Shown: in pieces, positions 43,099 to 51,034 of the stretch
Position numbering within the stretch: position 1 is the first letter of the stretch
How the letters are laid out: every line of letters starts with the position of its first letter
Source of the DNA: an uncultured Opitutales bacterium
GTDB taxonomy: Bacteria; Verrucomicrobiota; Verrucomicrobiia; Opitutales; Intestinicryptomonadaceae
Assembly: GCA_900546565.1 (NCBI GenBank)
Contig: URDC01000002.1
Span: 1 to 64,000, forward strand
DNA: 64,000 nucleotides
Direction: 5' to 3'
The notes under the pieces: model-generated
Seen by the model: only the letters and a program-made list of their open reading frames with translations
What the model was told of the DNA's origin: nothing
Database searches by the model: none
Position numbers and translations under genes: made by a program

Positions 43099-44403
43099 AT
43101 GAAGAAAACCCCGACAACAAAGCAGCCGAACGCCCAGCAGACGCTTTTCGGAATCCTGTTTGCGCTGAGCCTCGCCCACTGCCTCAACGACACAATGCAG
43201 TCGCTAATCTCGGCGATTTACCCTCTTTTGAAGGAAAACCTCGCGCTGAGTTTTGCCGAAATCGGCGCGATTACGCTGACATACCAAATTTCGGCATCGG
43301 TTATCCAGCCAATTTGCGGCTACATTTTCGACCGCAAGCCGAATGCGTGGTTTCTGCCGTTCGGGCTGACGTTCACGATGTTGGGGCTGCTGATGATTTC
43401 GGTTTCGGGCTCGCTTGCGATGTTGTTTGCGGCGGTATTTTTTGCGGGAATAGGCTCGTCGGTGCTGCACCCCGAGGCGTCTCGCTTGACGTCGATGGCC
43501 GCGGGCGGAAAGCGCGGGCTGGCGCAGTCGATTTTCCAAGTAGGCGGCTCGTTCGGATATTCGCTCGGACCGCTGCTTGCCGCGATTTTCGTCACGCCCT
43601 ACGGACAGGGTCACGTCGCGATTTTCTCGGTCTGCGCGCTCGTGGCGATTGTCGGACTTATGCCCGTAAGCAGGTGGTATGCCGCAAAGCTCGCGCGCGA
43701 AAAAGCCGCGTCGCAAGCCGCAGTGGAAATCGCCGAAGCGGATTCTTCCGCAGGGGGCTCGAAAGCGTCTCAAATGTCTTCCGCAATTCAATCCGGCGTT
43801 TCGCAGACAAAGCAAAAACCCCTGCCCAGACGGCTTGTCTGGACGATTCTTGCGATTTTAATCTTCCTTGTTTTTACCAAAAACGCATATACTATAAGTA
43901 TTTCTAATTACTACACATTCTTTTTGATACAGAAGTTCGGGCTCAGCGTCGAGTCCGCGCAATATATGCTTTTTGCGTTTCTGCTTTCCGCCGCGCTCGG
44001 GACGCTGCTGGGAGGGCCAATCGGCGACAGAATCGGGCGCAGACTCGTCATCTGGTGGTCGATTCTCGGCGCGGCTCCGTTCGCGCTCATTATGCCATAC
44101 GCGAACCTAACGTGGACGTTCATTCTAAGCATTGTAATCGGCTTTATTATGTCGTCGGCATTTTCGGCGATACTCGTGTATGCGCAGGAACTTTTCCCCA
44201 AGCGCGTCGGTATGGTCTCGGGGCTTTTTTTCGGCTTTGCGTTCGGCTTCGCGGGCATTATGTCGGCGGTTTTCGGAAATGCCGCGGATGCGTTCGGCAT
44301 CGAAAGCGTCTACAAAATCATCGCCTATGTGCCGCTGCTCGGAATTGTCGCGTATTTTCTGCCGCGCGTCAGAACCTTGCAGGCTATGAAAAGTGAAAAA
44401 TAG
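43099..44403 (+). CDS. MFS exporter, fosmidomycin-resistance (Fsr) type
   Basis: The 434-residue product is a 12-helix major facilitator protein whose first helix carries LSLAHCLNDTMQSLISAIYPLL, a signature of the fosmidomycin-resistance (Fsr) family of drug exporters. It also has GYIFDRKPNAWFLPFG and EASRLTSMAAGGKRGLAQSIFQVGGSFGYSLGP, typical of that group, and a basic central loop. These exporters expel fosmidomycin and other small compounds; natural substrates are unknown. The palindrome CCTATCATAGG (43077-43087) lies 11 bases before the start and could be an operator. The next feature downstream is the tRNA gene. Confidence 0.85.
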   Translation: MKKTPTTKQPNAQQTLFGILFALSLAHCLNDTMQSLISAIYPLLKENLALSFAEIGAITLTYQISASVIQPICGYIFDRKPNAWFLPFGLTFTMLGLLMISVSGSLAMLFAAVFFAGIGSSVLHPEASRLTSMAAGGKRGLAQSIFQVGGSFGYSLGPLLAAIFVTPYGQGHVAIFSVCALVAIVGLMPVSRWYAAKLAREKAASQAAVEIAEADSSAGGSKASQMSSAIQSGVSQTKQKPLPRRLVWTILAILIFLVFTKNAYTISISNYYTFFLIQKFGLSVESAQYMLFAFLLSAALGTLLGGPIGDRIGRRLVIWWSILGAAPFALIMPYANLTWTFILSIVIGFIMSSAFSAILVYAQELFPKRVGMVSGLFFGFAFGFAGIMSAVFGNAADAFGIESVYKIIAYVPLLGIVAYFLPRVRTLQAMKSEK

Positions 44404-44469
44404 CCGTGTTCGGCAAAAAATGCTTGCAATCCGAAGCGAAATCCGCAACACTGCGCGAATATTTTTAAA

Positions 44470-44543
44470 GGGCGATTAGCTCAGTTGGTTAGAGCATCTG
44501 CTTTACACGCAGGTTGTCGGGGGTTCGAGTCCCTCATCGCCCA
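44470..44543 (+). tRNA. tRNA-Val (anticodon UAC)
   Basis: A 74-base cloverleaf: acceptor GGGCGAT (44470-44476) pairs with ATCGCCC (44536-44542), D arm GCTC..GAGC, anticodon stem CTGC/GCAG around the loop TTTACAC with anticodon TAC, and T arm GGGGG/CCC with GTTCGAGTC. The discriminator is A at 44543. CCA is not encoded. Confidence 0.95.
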
Positions 44544-44727
44544 AAGTTCCGTTAGGATTGGCAGTTCTGGTGTATATCTGAAAGTTGGCGGCAGGTGTTA
44601 TCGCGTTAGCCAAAAGTTTCTGGGAAGATTAGTTCCCGATGATAGTGTTTTTCGGTTCGAACGTGTCTCGTGGAGGAAAAAATATCAACAAAAAACGTTA
44701 TCGCGTTTGGCATTATTTGAAATTAGA

Positions 44728-45978
44728 TTATATTGAATTATAATATTCACGAGCCTTTTTATAGATTGGGCTTTGGCGGTCTTTTGCGCGGCGGAAGTAT
44801 TCCAGAAGGGTCGCATTGGCGTCGCGGCGCTGATGCAATGAATAGAGTGCCTGAGCGTCGTAGTAATAGGCGCGGCTGCCCCAATATTCGTATCTAAAAA
44901 ATGCGACGAAGACGCGCTCGAAGCACGCGTGGGCGTCCGCCCAATGTCCCTGTTCGAACCAGCACAAGCCCGTTTTATAGATTGTCTCGGCGAGAATTTC
45001 GCCGCGGGCGCGGTGGTTCATATAGACTTTTTGATACTCGTCGCGGGCGGCGTCGTAATTCTTCAAAAGGCGGTAGCAATCGGCAAGCAGAATTTGCCCG
45101 CGCCACTGCTGGACGGTGTCGGGAACGGCGAGGCGCAGGCAATCCTTGGCGAGGATTTCGGCGTTTTTATAATCGCCCGCGTTCAAGCATGTCCGTCCGA
45201 GCAGAAGCGCGGCGCGCCAAGCAAATGGCGAATTTTTGTTTTTGAGAATTTCGTCGGCGAACGCTTTTTTGTCGATTGAAGAAGGGTTTTGCTCGCCCGC
45301 GATTATTTTTGCGTAGAATGAAACATCTTCGGCGGAAGCGATTTTCGATTTTTCGAGAATTGCAAGCCGCGCTGCCGCCGCGGTCGGAAGCGGAGTCTTC
45401 GAAATTGCCGCGATTTTTTCCGCCGCCGCGAGCGGGTTGAAGCCCGCAAGTGCCGGCTTTTTCGAAGCGGAAAATTCGTCGATAATCATATCGACACCCG
45501 CAGCGTTTTTATCGGCAAAGTCGCGCTCGAAGAGTTTTGCGAACGCCTCCTTTGCCTCGTCCGCCCTGCCCGACTTTGCAAGTGCGAAAGCGGCGTAGTA
45601 GTCGATTTCTGAATTGCGCTCGGCGGGAGGAAGAGCCGAAAGCGTCTTCGCGGCGTCGGCAAAATCGCCGTTTGCGAGGCAGAATTTGGCGAACTGGACG
45701 GCTGCGGGCTGGGCGACTTTCGGATTTTTCATCGCGCGGGCGAAGAGTTTCTTTGCGCCTTTGTCGCCGTCGAAAGCGAGAATCGAGCCGAGGTAATAGG
45801 ACGCCCAAGCCGAGAGCTCGCCGTCGGAATCGTCGGCGATTTGCCTGAACATTTCGGCGGCGGCGTGGTAGTCGGAATTCAGATAGAAGCGGTAGCCCTT
45901 GGTGAAGATTTCGCCCGCGGTTTCGGCGCGCAGAAGCGCGGCGGCGCAGAGCAGAAAAAGAGTCATAAATAGTCGCAT
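44728..45978 (-). CDS. Secreted TPR-repeat protein
   Basis: The 416-residue product starts with a signal peptide (MTLFLLCAAALLRAETAG) and is composed of TPR-like helix pairs throughout: YRFYLNSDYHAAAEMFRQIADDSD, AAVQFAKFCLANGDFADAAKTL, RTCLNAGDYKNAEILAKDCLRL and TGLCWFEQGHWADAHACFERVF are clear examples. It is a periplasmic protein-interaction scaffold, resembling tetratricopeptide proteins of envelope-assembly systems such as YbgF/BamD in style. The start at 45978 overlaps the dus stop and has GGAGG seven bases upstream. It is translationally coupled to dus; the partner is unknown. Confidence 0.8.
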   Translation of the reverse strand: MRLFMTLFLLCAAALLRAETAGEIFTKGYRFYLNSDYHAAAEMFRQIADDSDGELSAWASYYLGSILAFDGDKGAKKLFARAMKNPKVAQPAAVQFAKFCLANGDFADAAKTLSALPPAERNSEIDYYAAFALAKSGRADEAKEAFAKLFERDFADKNAAGVDMIIDEFSASKKPALAGFNPLAAAEKIAAISKTPLPTAAAARLAILEKSKIASAEDVSFYAKIIAGEQNPSSIDKKAFADEILKNKNSPFAWRAALLLGRTCLNAGDYKNAEILAKDCLRLAVPDTVQQWRGQILLADCYRLLKNYDAARDEYQKVYMNHRARGEILAETIYKTGLCWFEQGHWADAHACFERVFVAFFRYEYWGSRAYYYDAQALYSLHQRRDANATLLEYFRRAKDRQSPIYKKAREYYNSI

Positions 45979-46919
45979 AGCAAGTCCTCCAATTCTCGGA
46001 TTGTTTTGACGTTTTTTAGCCGAACGCGCAGGCGTTTGAAGCCCGCGGCGTTTTTGAGAAAGCGCATTACCTGCGTTTCGATGAATTTGATGTTGTCGGC
46101 GTTTATATCGGAATATCCGCCGACTGCCATAGCGCGGGCGTAGCGCAACGCCATTGCGGCGCGCTCTCGGGCGGAAGGCTCGAAAGCGGCTTCGTCGCCG
46201 CCGTCAAGGCGGGCTTTCATGCGGCGGAATATCCACGGGTTGCCGAGTGCGGCGCGGCCAATCATAAAGCCCGCGCACGCCGAAGAGCGCATAACTTCGC
46301 CCGAAAGTTTTTCCGCCGAACCGTTTCCGATTACGGGAATCGAAAGCGTTTGGGCGGTCGATTCAATCAACCCCCAATCGGAGTCTCCCCCGTAGCCCTG
46401 AATTTTAGTGCGCCCGTGGATTGCGAGCATCTGCGCGCCCGCCTGTTCAAGCTCGCGGGCGGCATCGGGCAAAACAACGCTTTCGCGCCCCCAACCCGTG
46501 CGCATTTTGGCGGTTGCGGGAATCTTTACCGCGTCGGAAACCGCGCGCATAATACGCGCCATTTTGGGAACGTCGCGCAAGAGCGCGGAACCCGCGCCCG
46601 CGTCGACTGCATTCGGAGCCGGACAGCCGAAATTGACGTCGATAAAATCAGGCGCGAGTTTTTCGGCTACAAACTGGGCTGCGTCCGCCATTTCGGAGGG
46701 GTCTCCGCCGAAGAGCTGGATTCCGACGGGGCGGCAGGCGGCGTCGAAGGCGAGCTTTTCGAGAACGCGCGGCGAGCCGCTTAGAACCGCTCTGGCGTGG
46801 ACGAACTCCGAGACGACCGCGTCCGCGCCGAACTCGCGAAAAATCGAACGGCATGTCGAATTCGTAAAACCCGCCATCGGCGCGAGCAGAAAGACCTTTT
46901 TGTTGCCGATGAAATCCAT
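45963..46919 (-). CDS. dus: tRNA-dihydrouridine synthase
   Basis: The 318-residue flavoprotein reduces uridines in the tRNA D loop. Features are the N-terminal APMAGFTNSTCRSIFREFGADAV, VGIQLFGGDP, DFIDVNFGCPAPN with the catalytic Cys, KMRTGWG, AIHGRTKIQGY and VIGNGSAE. Length is normal for DusB-like enzymes, but the subtype cannot be fixed. The catalytic loop segment reads NAVDAGAGSALLRD, as usual. Its last codons overlap the following TPR gene. Confidence 0.93.
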   Translation of the reverse strand: MDFIGNKKVFLLAPMAGFTNSTCRSIFREFGADAVVSEFVHARAVLSGSPRVLEKLAFDAACRPVGIQLFGGDPSEMADAAQFVAEKLAPDFIDVNFGCPAPNAVDAGAGSALLRDVPKMARIMRAVSDAVKIPATAKMRTGWGRESVVLPDAARELEQAGAQMLAIHGRTKIQGYGGDSDWGLIESTAQTLSIPVIGNGSAEKLSGEVMRSSACAGFMIGRAALGNPWIFRRMKARLDGGDEAAFEPSARERAAMALRYARAMAVGGYSDINADNIKFIETQVMRFLKNAAGFKRLRVRLKNVKTIRELEDLLCDYL

Positions 46920-46943
46920 AATGCGACGCCAGCCCCCGTAAAA

Positions 46944-47576
46944 TCAGCCCACAAAACCCGAAAACGCCTTCACCGCAAACACGCCCAAGTTGTAACTAAA
47001 ATGCGCCGCAACACACGGAAGCAGCGAGCGCGAAGCGTTCTGCGGAACGAATCTCAAAACGTAAAAAAGCAGCGAACACTCGAAAATCGCGAGCGTCGAA
47101 ATCAGCGGCTGAATCGAGAAATCGAACTTCCAGACGCCGTCGAATACGCCCGCGCCCTCTGGGATTGTGTAGTCCCACACGAACGGGTGCGCAAGCGCGA
47201 ATACAAGAGAAAACGCGGCTATCGAGGCAACCAACGCCGCCCTCCCGCGGTTCTCGACAACGATGTAGCCGCGAAAGACGAGCTCTTCGACAAACGCCGC
47301 GCCCGTCCAGGAAATCAACGCCCAAGCCGAAACTTTTGTCTGCTCGCCCTCCACGCCGAGCGAAATTTCCGTGAGCGTGTGCACGCAAAGCAACGCCAAC
47401 GCCGCCAACGCGCCCACAACGCAAAGCGTCTTCGGCGCGGGCGTCGCCCCTCGCAACGCGCCCTTGCGCGGGAAGCCGTTTTTGCGGAAAAAATCGAAAT
47501 CGCAAAACCACATATAGAATAGATATGCGGCTATCGCGAAATTTACGAGCGCGAATGCAGGGGAATCCTGAACCAT
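46944..47576 (-). CDS. CPBP-family intramembrane protease
   Basis: The 210-residue membrane protein carries the CPBP/Rce1 signature EELVFRG (about residues 96-102) with a following ALAHPF and the C-terminal AAHFSYNLG that supplies further catalytic residues. Several membrane helices are visible. Bacterial relatives are linked to bacteriocin self-immunity, signalling or protein processing; the substrate is unknown. A 40-residue membrane peptide gene ends one base before its ATG, so the two form a unit. Confidence 0.85.
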   Translation of the reverse strand: MVQDSPAFALVNFAIAAYLFYMWFCDFDFFRKNGFPRKGALRGATPAPKTLCVVGALAALALLCVHTLTEISLGVEGEQTKVSAWALISWTGAAFVEELVFRGYIVVENRGRAALVASIAAFSLVFALAHPFVWDYTIPEGAGVFDGVWKFDFSIQPLISTLAIFECSLLFYVLRFVPQNASRSLLPCVAAHFSYNLGVFAVKAFSGFVG

Positions 47577-47577
47577 T

Positions 47578-47700
47578 TTAAAGCGTCGCCCCCCAAATCA
47601 TTATCGCGAATTGCCAGACGAACATCGCCGCCGCCAGAACGTAGACGAATATGAAAAACTTGTCGGTCTTGAAAGGTATGCGTGTATTTTTATTTTGCAT
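47578..47700 (-). CDS. 40-residue membrane peptide upstream of CPBP protease
   Basis: A short frame (ATG at 47700, TAA ending at 47578) encodes MQNKNTRIPFKTDKFF followed by a single hydrophobic helix of about 24 residues (IFVYVLAAAMFVWQFAIMIW) and GATL. The basic N-terminus and single helix give a credible single-pass membrane peptide. The next gene starts one base after its stop on the same strand, and the run of G at its end may serve as that gene's ribosome binding site. It could be a protease partner or substrate, or a leader only. Confidence 0.55.
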   Translation of the reverse strand: MQNKNTRIPFKTDKFFIFVYVLAAAMFVWQFAIMIWGATL

Positions 47701-47812
47701 GACCGCATTGTCCGAAAATCGCGGAAAATTCTCAACACTAAAATTTGAGGGCGGCGCGAAGGCGCGGCGGCGAAATTTCCCAAAAAAATGTTAAGAAGTC
47801 TAAACTTTTTTC

Positions 47813-47841
47813 TTGACAAGTTAGTTTAACCTAACTTTTAT
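47813..47841 (+). promoter_or_regulatory. Promoter of feoAB with overlapping DtxR-like palindrome
   Basis: TTGACA (47813-47818) and TTTTAT (47836-47841) are 17 bases apart. The spacer carries a 20-base near-palindrome AAGTTAGTTTAACCTAACTT (47818-47837; 18 of 20 positions symmetric) containing TTAG...CTAA arms, as in DtxR/IdeR-family iron boxes. A repressor bound there would block RNA polymerase. The long leader to feoA at 47984 remains. Confidence 0.6.
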
Positions 47842-47857
47842 TGAAGGGAAAATGAGA

Positions 47858-47873
47858 GTTAGGCAAGCCTAAC
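47858..47873 (+). promoter_or_regulatory. Second DtxR/IdeR-like operator
   Basis: GTTAGGCAAGCCTAAC has perfect 7-base arms around AA. It matches the TTAGG...CCTAA core of iron-dependent DtxR-type operators. Its centre is 38 bases downstream of the first palindrome, which would place the two on nearly the same side of a DNA helix (about 3.6 turns). Confidence 0.6.
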
Positions 47874-47983
47874 ACGCGGCAACCCGCCGACCGCCCCTCC
47901 CTTGGGAAATACGCCAAACGGGCACGCCGAATGCAGACTCTCAAAAAAACTTTAAAACAAAAAAAACGAGTAGAAAAAATCGT

Positions 47984-48238
47984 ATGGATTCGGACAAATC
48001 GAAAGAAAGTATGACACTCGCGGATCTCCCAATTGGGAAGTCCGCAACGATAATCAAGGTGTTGGACACCTCGAAAGCCGAAAAGAAATTCGCCGACATC
48101 GGAATTGTTCCCAACACCAAGCTCCTTATGGAGGCGCACGCGCCGTTCGGCGGGCTGCTCAGAATCAAGATAATGGGCACGAGTATGGCGTTGCACAGTA
48201 GCGATGCACGCAACATAATAATAAGCCAGAACGCTTAG
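47984..48238 (+). CDS. feoA: FeoA-type iron transport protein
   Basis: FeoA is the small SH3-like partner of FeoB in ferrous iron uptake. The 84-residue product has LADLPIGKSATIIKVLD, KKFADIGIVPNTKLLMEAHAPFGG and LRIKIMGTSMALHSSDARNIII, which fit the family. An alternative Met at 48011 would give a shorter N-terminus. It precedes feoB by 21 bases. The promoter and iron-box-like palindromes upstream suggest iron control. Confidence 0.93.
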   Translation: MDSDKSKESMTLADLPIGKSATIIKVLDTSKAEKKFADIGIVPNTKLLMEAHAPFGGLLRIKIMGTSMALHSSDARNIIISQNA

Positions 48239-48259
48239 AACTTTCGAGCGGTTTACTTT

Positions 48260-50425
48260 ATGAAAAAACACTTCAAAATAGCGTTGGCGGGCAATCCCAA
48301 CTGTGGCAAGACAACGATATTCAACGCGCTCACGGGCGCGCGCCAGCACGTCGGCAACTACCCCGGAGTGACGGTCGAAAGCAAGTCGGGTTCGTTCTCG
48401 ATTGACGGAATGGAAATTGAACTGGTCGATCTCCCCGGCATTTATTCGCTTTCGTCGAGCTCTCCCGAAGAGGCAGTGGCGTTCAACGAACTCACAAGCG
48501 AGGGCATAGACCTGATTCTGAACGTAATCGACTCTTCTATTCCCAACAGAAGCATGTATCTTACAACGCAGCTCGCGGAATTGCACATTCCGATGATGTT
48601 GGTATTTAATATGAGCGACGATGCCCAGAAAAAAGGCATGCGCTTCAACATTCCGAAGCTCGAAAAATACTTCGGCTCTCCCATAGTGATGACGGTCGGG
48701 CGTTCGCGCGGCGGAGTCGACGACCTCGTTCAAAAGCTCGGCAAGACGCTCAAAGAGCTTGAAAACCACGGCTCGCCGATGCTCTCATACGGGCAGGACA
48801 TCGACGACTCCATCGCGGAAATTTCAAAGAAAATCGACGCCGTAAAGCCCGCCCAATACAAGCACATTCCCTCGCGTTTCTTTGCAATCAAGCTTTTGGA
48901 AAGCGACAACTGCACGATGAAGATTTCGGCGTTCCAGCCCGTCTGGGAGACGGTTTCGGAGCAAATCAAACACTTGCAGGCAATCCATGCAATAGACAAC
49001 ACGCCGACGTTCCTCGCCGACAAACGCTACGCCATGATTGCGGGCGCGTGCCGCGACGCGATTTCGATGTCGGGCGAAAGACGCCGCGAGATTTCGGAAA
49101 AAATCGACGCGGTGGCAACTAACAAATTCGTCGGATTGCCGCTGTTTTTCGCGGTTATGTACGCGACATTCTGGTTCACATTCACCTGCGCCGACCCGTT
49201 TATGGGCTGGATAGAAGCTGCTTTCGGCTGGCTCGGCGAAACGGTCGACTCGCTCTGGGGCGACGAGAATTTGCAGTATCTCAAAAGTCTGCTTACCGAC
49301 GGCATCATCGGCGGCGTCGGCGGCGTTATCGTCTTCCTGCCGAACATTCTGTTTATGTTCCTTGCGTTGTCGCTGCTCGAAGAAAGCGGCTATATGGCGA
49401 GGGCGGCGTTCATTATGGACGGAATTATGCGCAGGTTCGGACTTCAAGGGAAGTCGTTCGTGCCGCTTGTTCTCGGCTTCGGATGCAACGTTCCCGCAAT
49501 TATGGGCACGCGCTCGATTGAGTCGGAACGCGACAGAAAAACCACAATTATGATTATGCCGTTTATGAGCTGCGGCGCGCGCTTGCCGATTTACGCGCTG
49601 ATTATCCCCGCGTTCTTCGTCGAAAAATATCAGGCACTCGTGATGTGGCTGATGTATTTGATTGGTATCGCTGTTGCGCTGGTTGCGGCAAAGGTGCTTA
49701 AAAGCACGGTCTTCAAGGGCGACGGCGAAGTGTATCTTATGGAGCTTCCCCCGTATAGAATGCCCACACTTAGAAGCCTGATTTTGCATATGTGGGACAA
49801 GGGCAAGGTTTACCTGCACAAGGCGGGAACTATAATCTTGGCGACATCGGTAATTTTGTTCCTGTGCAACACGCTGCCCGAAAAGGTCAATTTCGCGAAA
49901 GACTACGACGCGCTCATTGCGAAGGTTGAAGAATCGAAGACGCTCGACAAAGAGGCAAAGGAAACTCAGGTTGCCGAACTCGAAAACGAACGCAGCGCGG
50001 AATCGATGGAATACACGATTTCGGGCAGAGTCGGCAAATTCTTCGAACCCGTCTTCAAACCCATCGGCTTCGACTGGAAGCTCACAACAGCAAGCATCGG
50101 CGCGTTGGCGGCAAAGGAAGTGTTCGTATCGCAGCTGGGCATTCTCTACGCAGAAGGCGAGGCGGACGAGGAAAGCGACACTTTGCGCGAAAAACTCGTC
50201 AAGAACTACACCCCGTTGCAGGGCTTTTGCATAATGATGTTCTGCCTGCTTTCAATCCCCTGCTTGGCGACGCTCGCAGTCATCAAACGCGAACTCAATT
50301 CGTGGAAAGCCCCTGTATTCGAAGCCTTTTTGCTCTTTGCGATAGCGTATGTACTCACGCTCATCGTCTATCAAATCGGAAGTATTTTCAATATTGGAAA
50401 CGCCCTGATGGCTTTCATATCGTAG
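48260..50425 (+). CDS. feoB: Ferrous iron transporter FeoB
   Basis: FeoB is the inner-membrane Fe(II) importer with a cytosolic G domain. The 721-residue product shows G1 GNPNCGKT (11-18), G3 DLPGIYSLSSSSPEE, G4 NMSD, a helical spacer, then the membrane part with gate motifs GVIVFLPNILFMFLALSLLEESGYMARAAFIMD and CNVPAIMGTRSIESERDRKTTIMIMPFMSCGARLP. The typical second gate and C-terminal helices follow. It is slightly shorter than E. coli FeoB (773). It is followed by the Cys-rich peptide gene. Confidence 0.97.
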   Translation: MKKHFKIALAGNPNCGKTTIFNALTGARQHVGNYPGVTVESKSGSFSIDGMEIELVDLPGIYSLSSSSPEEAVAFNELTSEGIDLILNVIDSSIPNRSMYLTTQLAELHIPMMLVFNMSDDAQKKGMRFNIPKLEKYFGSPIVMTVGRSRGGVDDLVQKLGKTLKELENHGSPMLSYGQDIDDSIAEISKKIDAVKPAQYKHIPSRFFAIKLLESDNCTMKISAFQPVWETVSEQIKHLQAIHAIDNTPTFLADKRYAMIAGACRDAISMSGERRREISEKIDAVATNKFVGLPLFFAVMYATFWFTFTCADPFMGWIEAAFGWLGETVDSLWGDENLQYLKSLLTDGIIGGVGGVIVFLPNILFMFLALSLLEESGYMARAAFIMDGIMRRFGLQGKSFVPLVLGFGCNVPAIMGTRSIESERDRKTTIMIMPFMSCGARLPIYALIIPAFFVEKYQALVMWLMYLIGIAVALVAAKVLKSTVFKGDGEVYLMELPPYRMPTLRSLILHMWDKGKVYLHKAGTIILATSVILFLCNTLPEKVNFAKDYDALIAKVEESKTLDKEAKETQVAELENERSAESMEYTISGRVGKFFEPVFKPIGFDWKLTTASIGALAAKEVFVSQLGILYAEGEADEESDTLREKLVKNYTPLQGFCIMMFCLLSIPCLATLAVIKRELNSWKAPVFEAFLLFAIAYVLTLIVYQIGSIFNIGNALMAFIS

Positions 50426-50466
50426 AAGAATTCAAGCCATAGTAAAATAGAAATTCAACTGTGACA

Positions 50467-50649
50467 ATGGAAGATATGGAAAAGATAATAGTGGCGGGGC
50501 TCGCCATTATATTCGCCTACGGATTACTCTACTTTACGTCGAAATCCGTCAAGAAGGGCGCGAAGAAATGTTCGTGTTCGGGTGGTTGTTGCTCGTGCCG
50601 TGGCTGTTCGGCGGACAACTCCAAACATTATATTACGCACAAACAATAG
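50467..50649 (+). CDS. FeoB-associated Cys-rich membrane peptide
   Basis: The 60-residue product (start 50467 chosen; GTG 50461 and ATG 50476 are possible) has one membrane helix (VAGLAIIFAYGLLYFTS), a basic stop-transfer stretch and a Cys-rich tail CSCSGGCCSCRGC. Short single-helix Cys-rich proteins of this kind are commonly encoded after feoB in anaerobes and may handle Fe(II) at the inner membrane. It starts 41 bases after feoB. Confidence 0.75.
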   Translation: MEDMEKIIVAGLAIIFAYGLLYFTSKSVKKGAKKCSCSGGCCSCRGCSADNSKHYITHKQ

Positions 50650-51034
50650 CTATCCGAGGGTAATAAGCGCACGTTTTTCCAGTTGGTGCGCACAATCGCA
50701 AGGCTCTAAACCTTGCGATTTTTTTAAGAAAAAAGTTCCGCCCCGAGTCCACCGCGGCAAAAAAACGCGGCATACTCGGGCGGGCGATTCCCTTCAAACT
50801 CGCCTCCTGTCAGCTTTCAAAAAATCTTGACTGTTTTTTCGGACAACTTTGGCTAACTGGGGACGGACGATGTAGTCGAAAAAAGTCGAAGATTACGGCC
50901 TCAGAAGTGCACATTTTTGTATTAAAGTAAAAAATTGCGCAAAAAAAACACAAAAAAGAGTTGCAACGCCGAAAATTCGTCGAAATAATGCGGAGAAATT
51001 TTTATTACTAAACCCAATAAATAAAGGAAATAAA
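50650..51034. other. Intergenic region with feo terminator and gap promoter
   Basis: It holds a long-stem hairpin GCGCAC..GTGCGC (50668-50692) and then a terminator hairpin AATCGCAAGG (50695-50704) / CCTTGCGATT (50712-50721) followed by six T. From about 50820 the sequence becomes T/A-rich; TTGACT at 50827 could be a -35 box, but I could not fix a -10 partner. No gene recognised. Confidence 0.6.
50695..50727 (+). terminator. Terminator of the feo operon
   Basis: A 10-base perfect stem AATCGCAAGG/CCTTGCGATT around a 7-base loop, followed by six T. It lies about 45 bases after the Cys-rich peptide stop. Confidence 0.8.

Noticed and set aside
42900..43907. 335-codon plus-strand frame overlapping the MFS exporter
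   Set aside because: It overlaps most of the exporter's first half in another frame and is Arg/Ala-rich.
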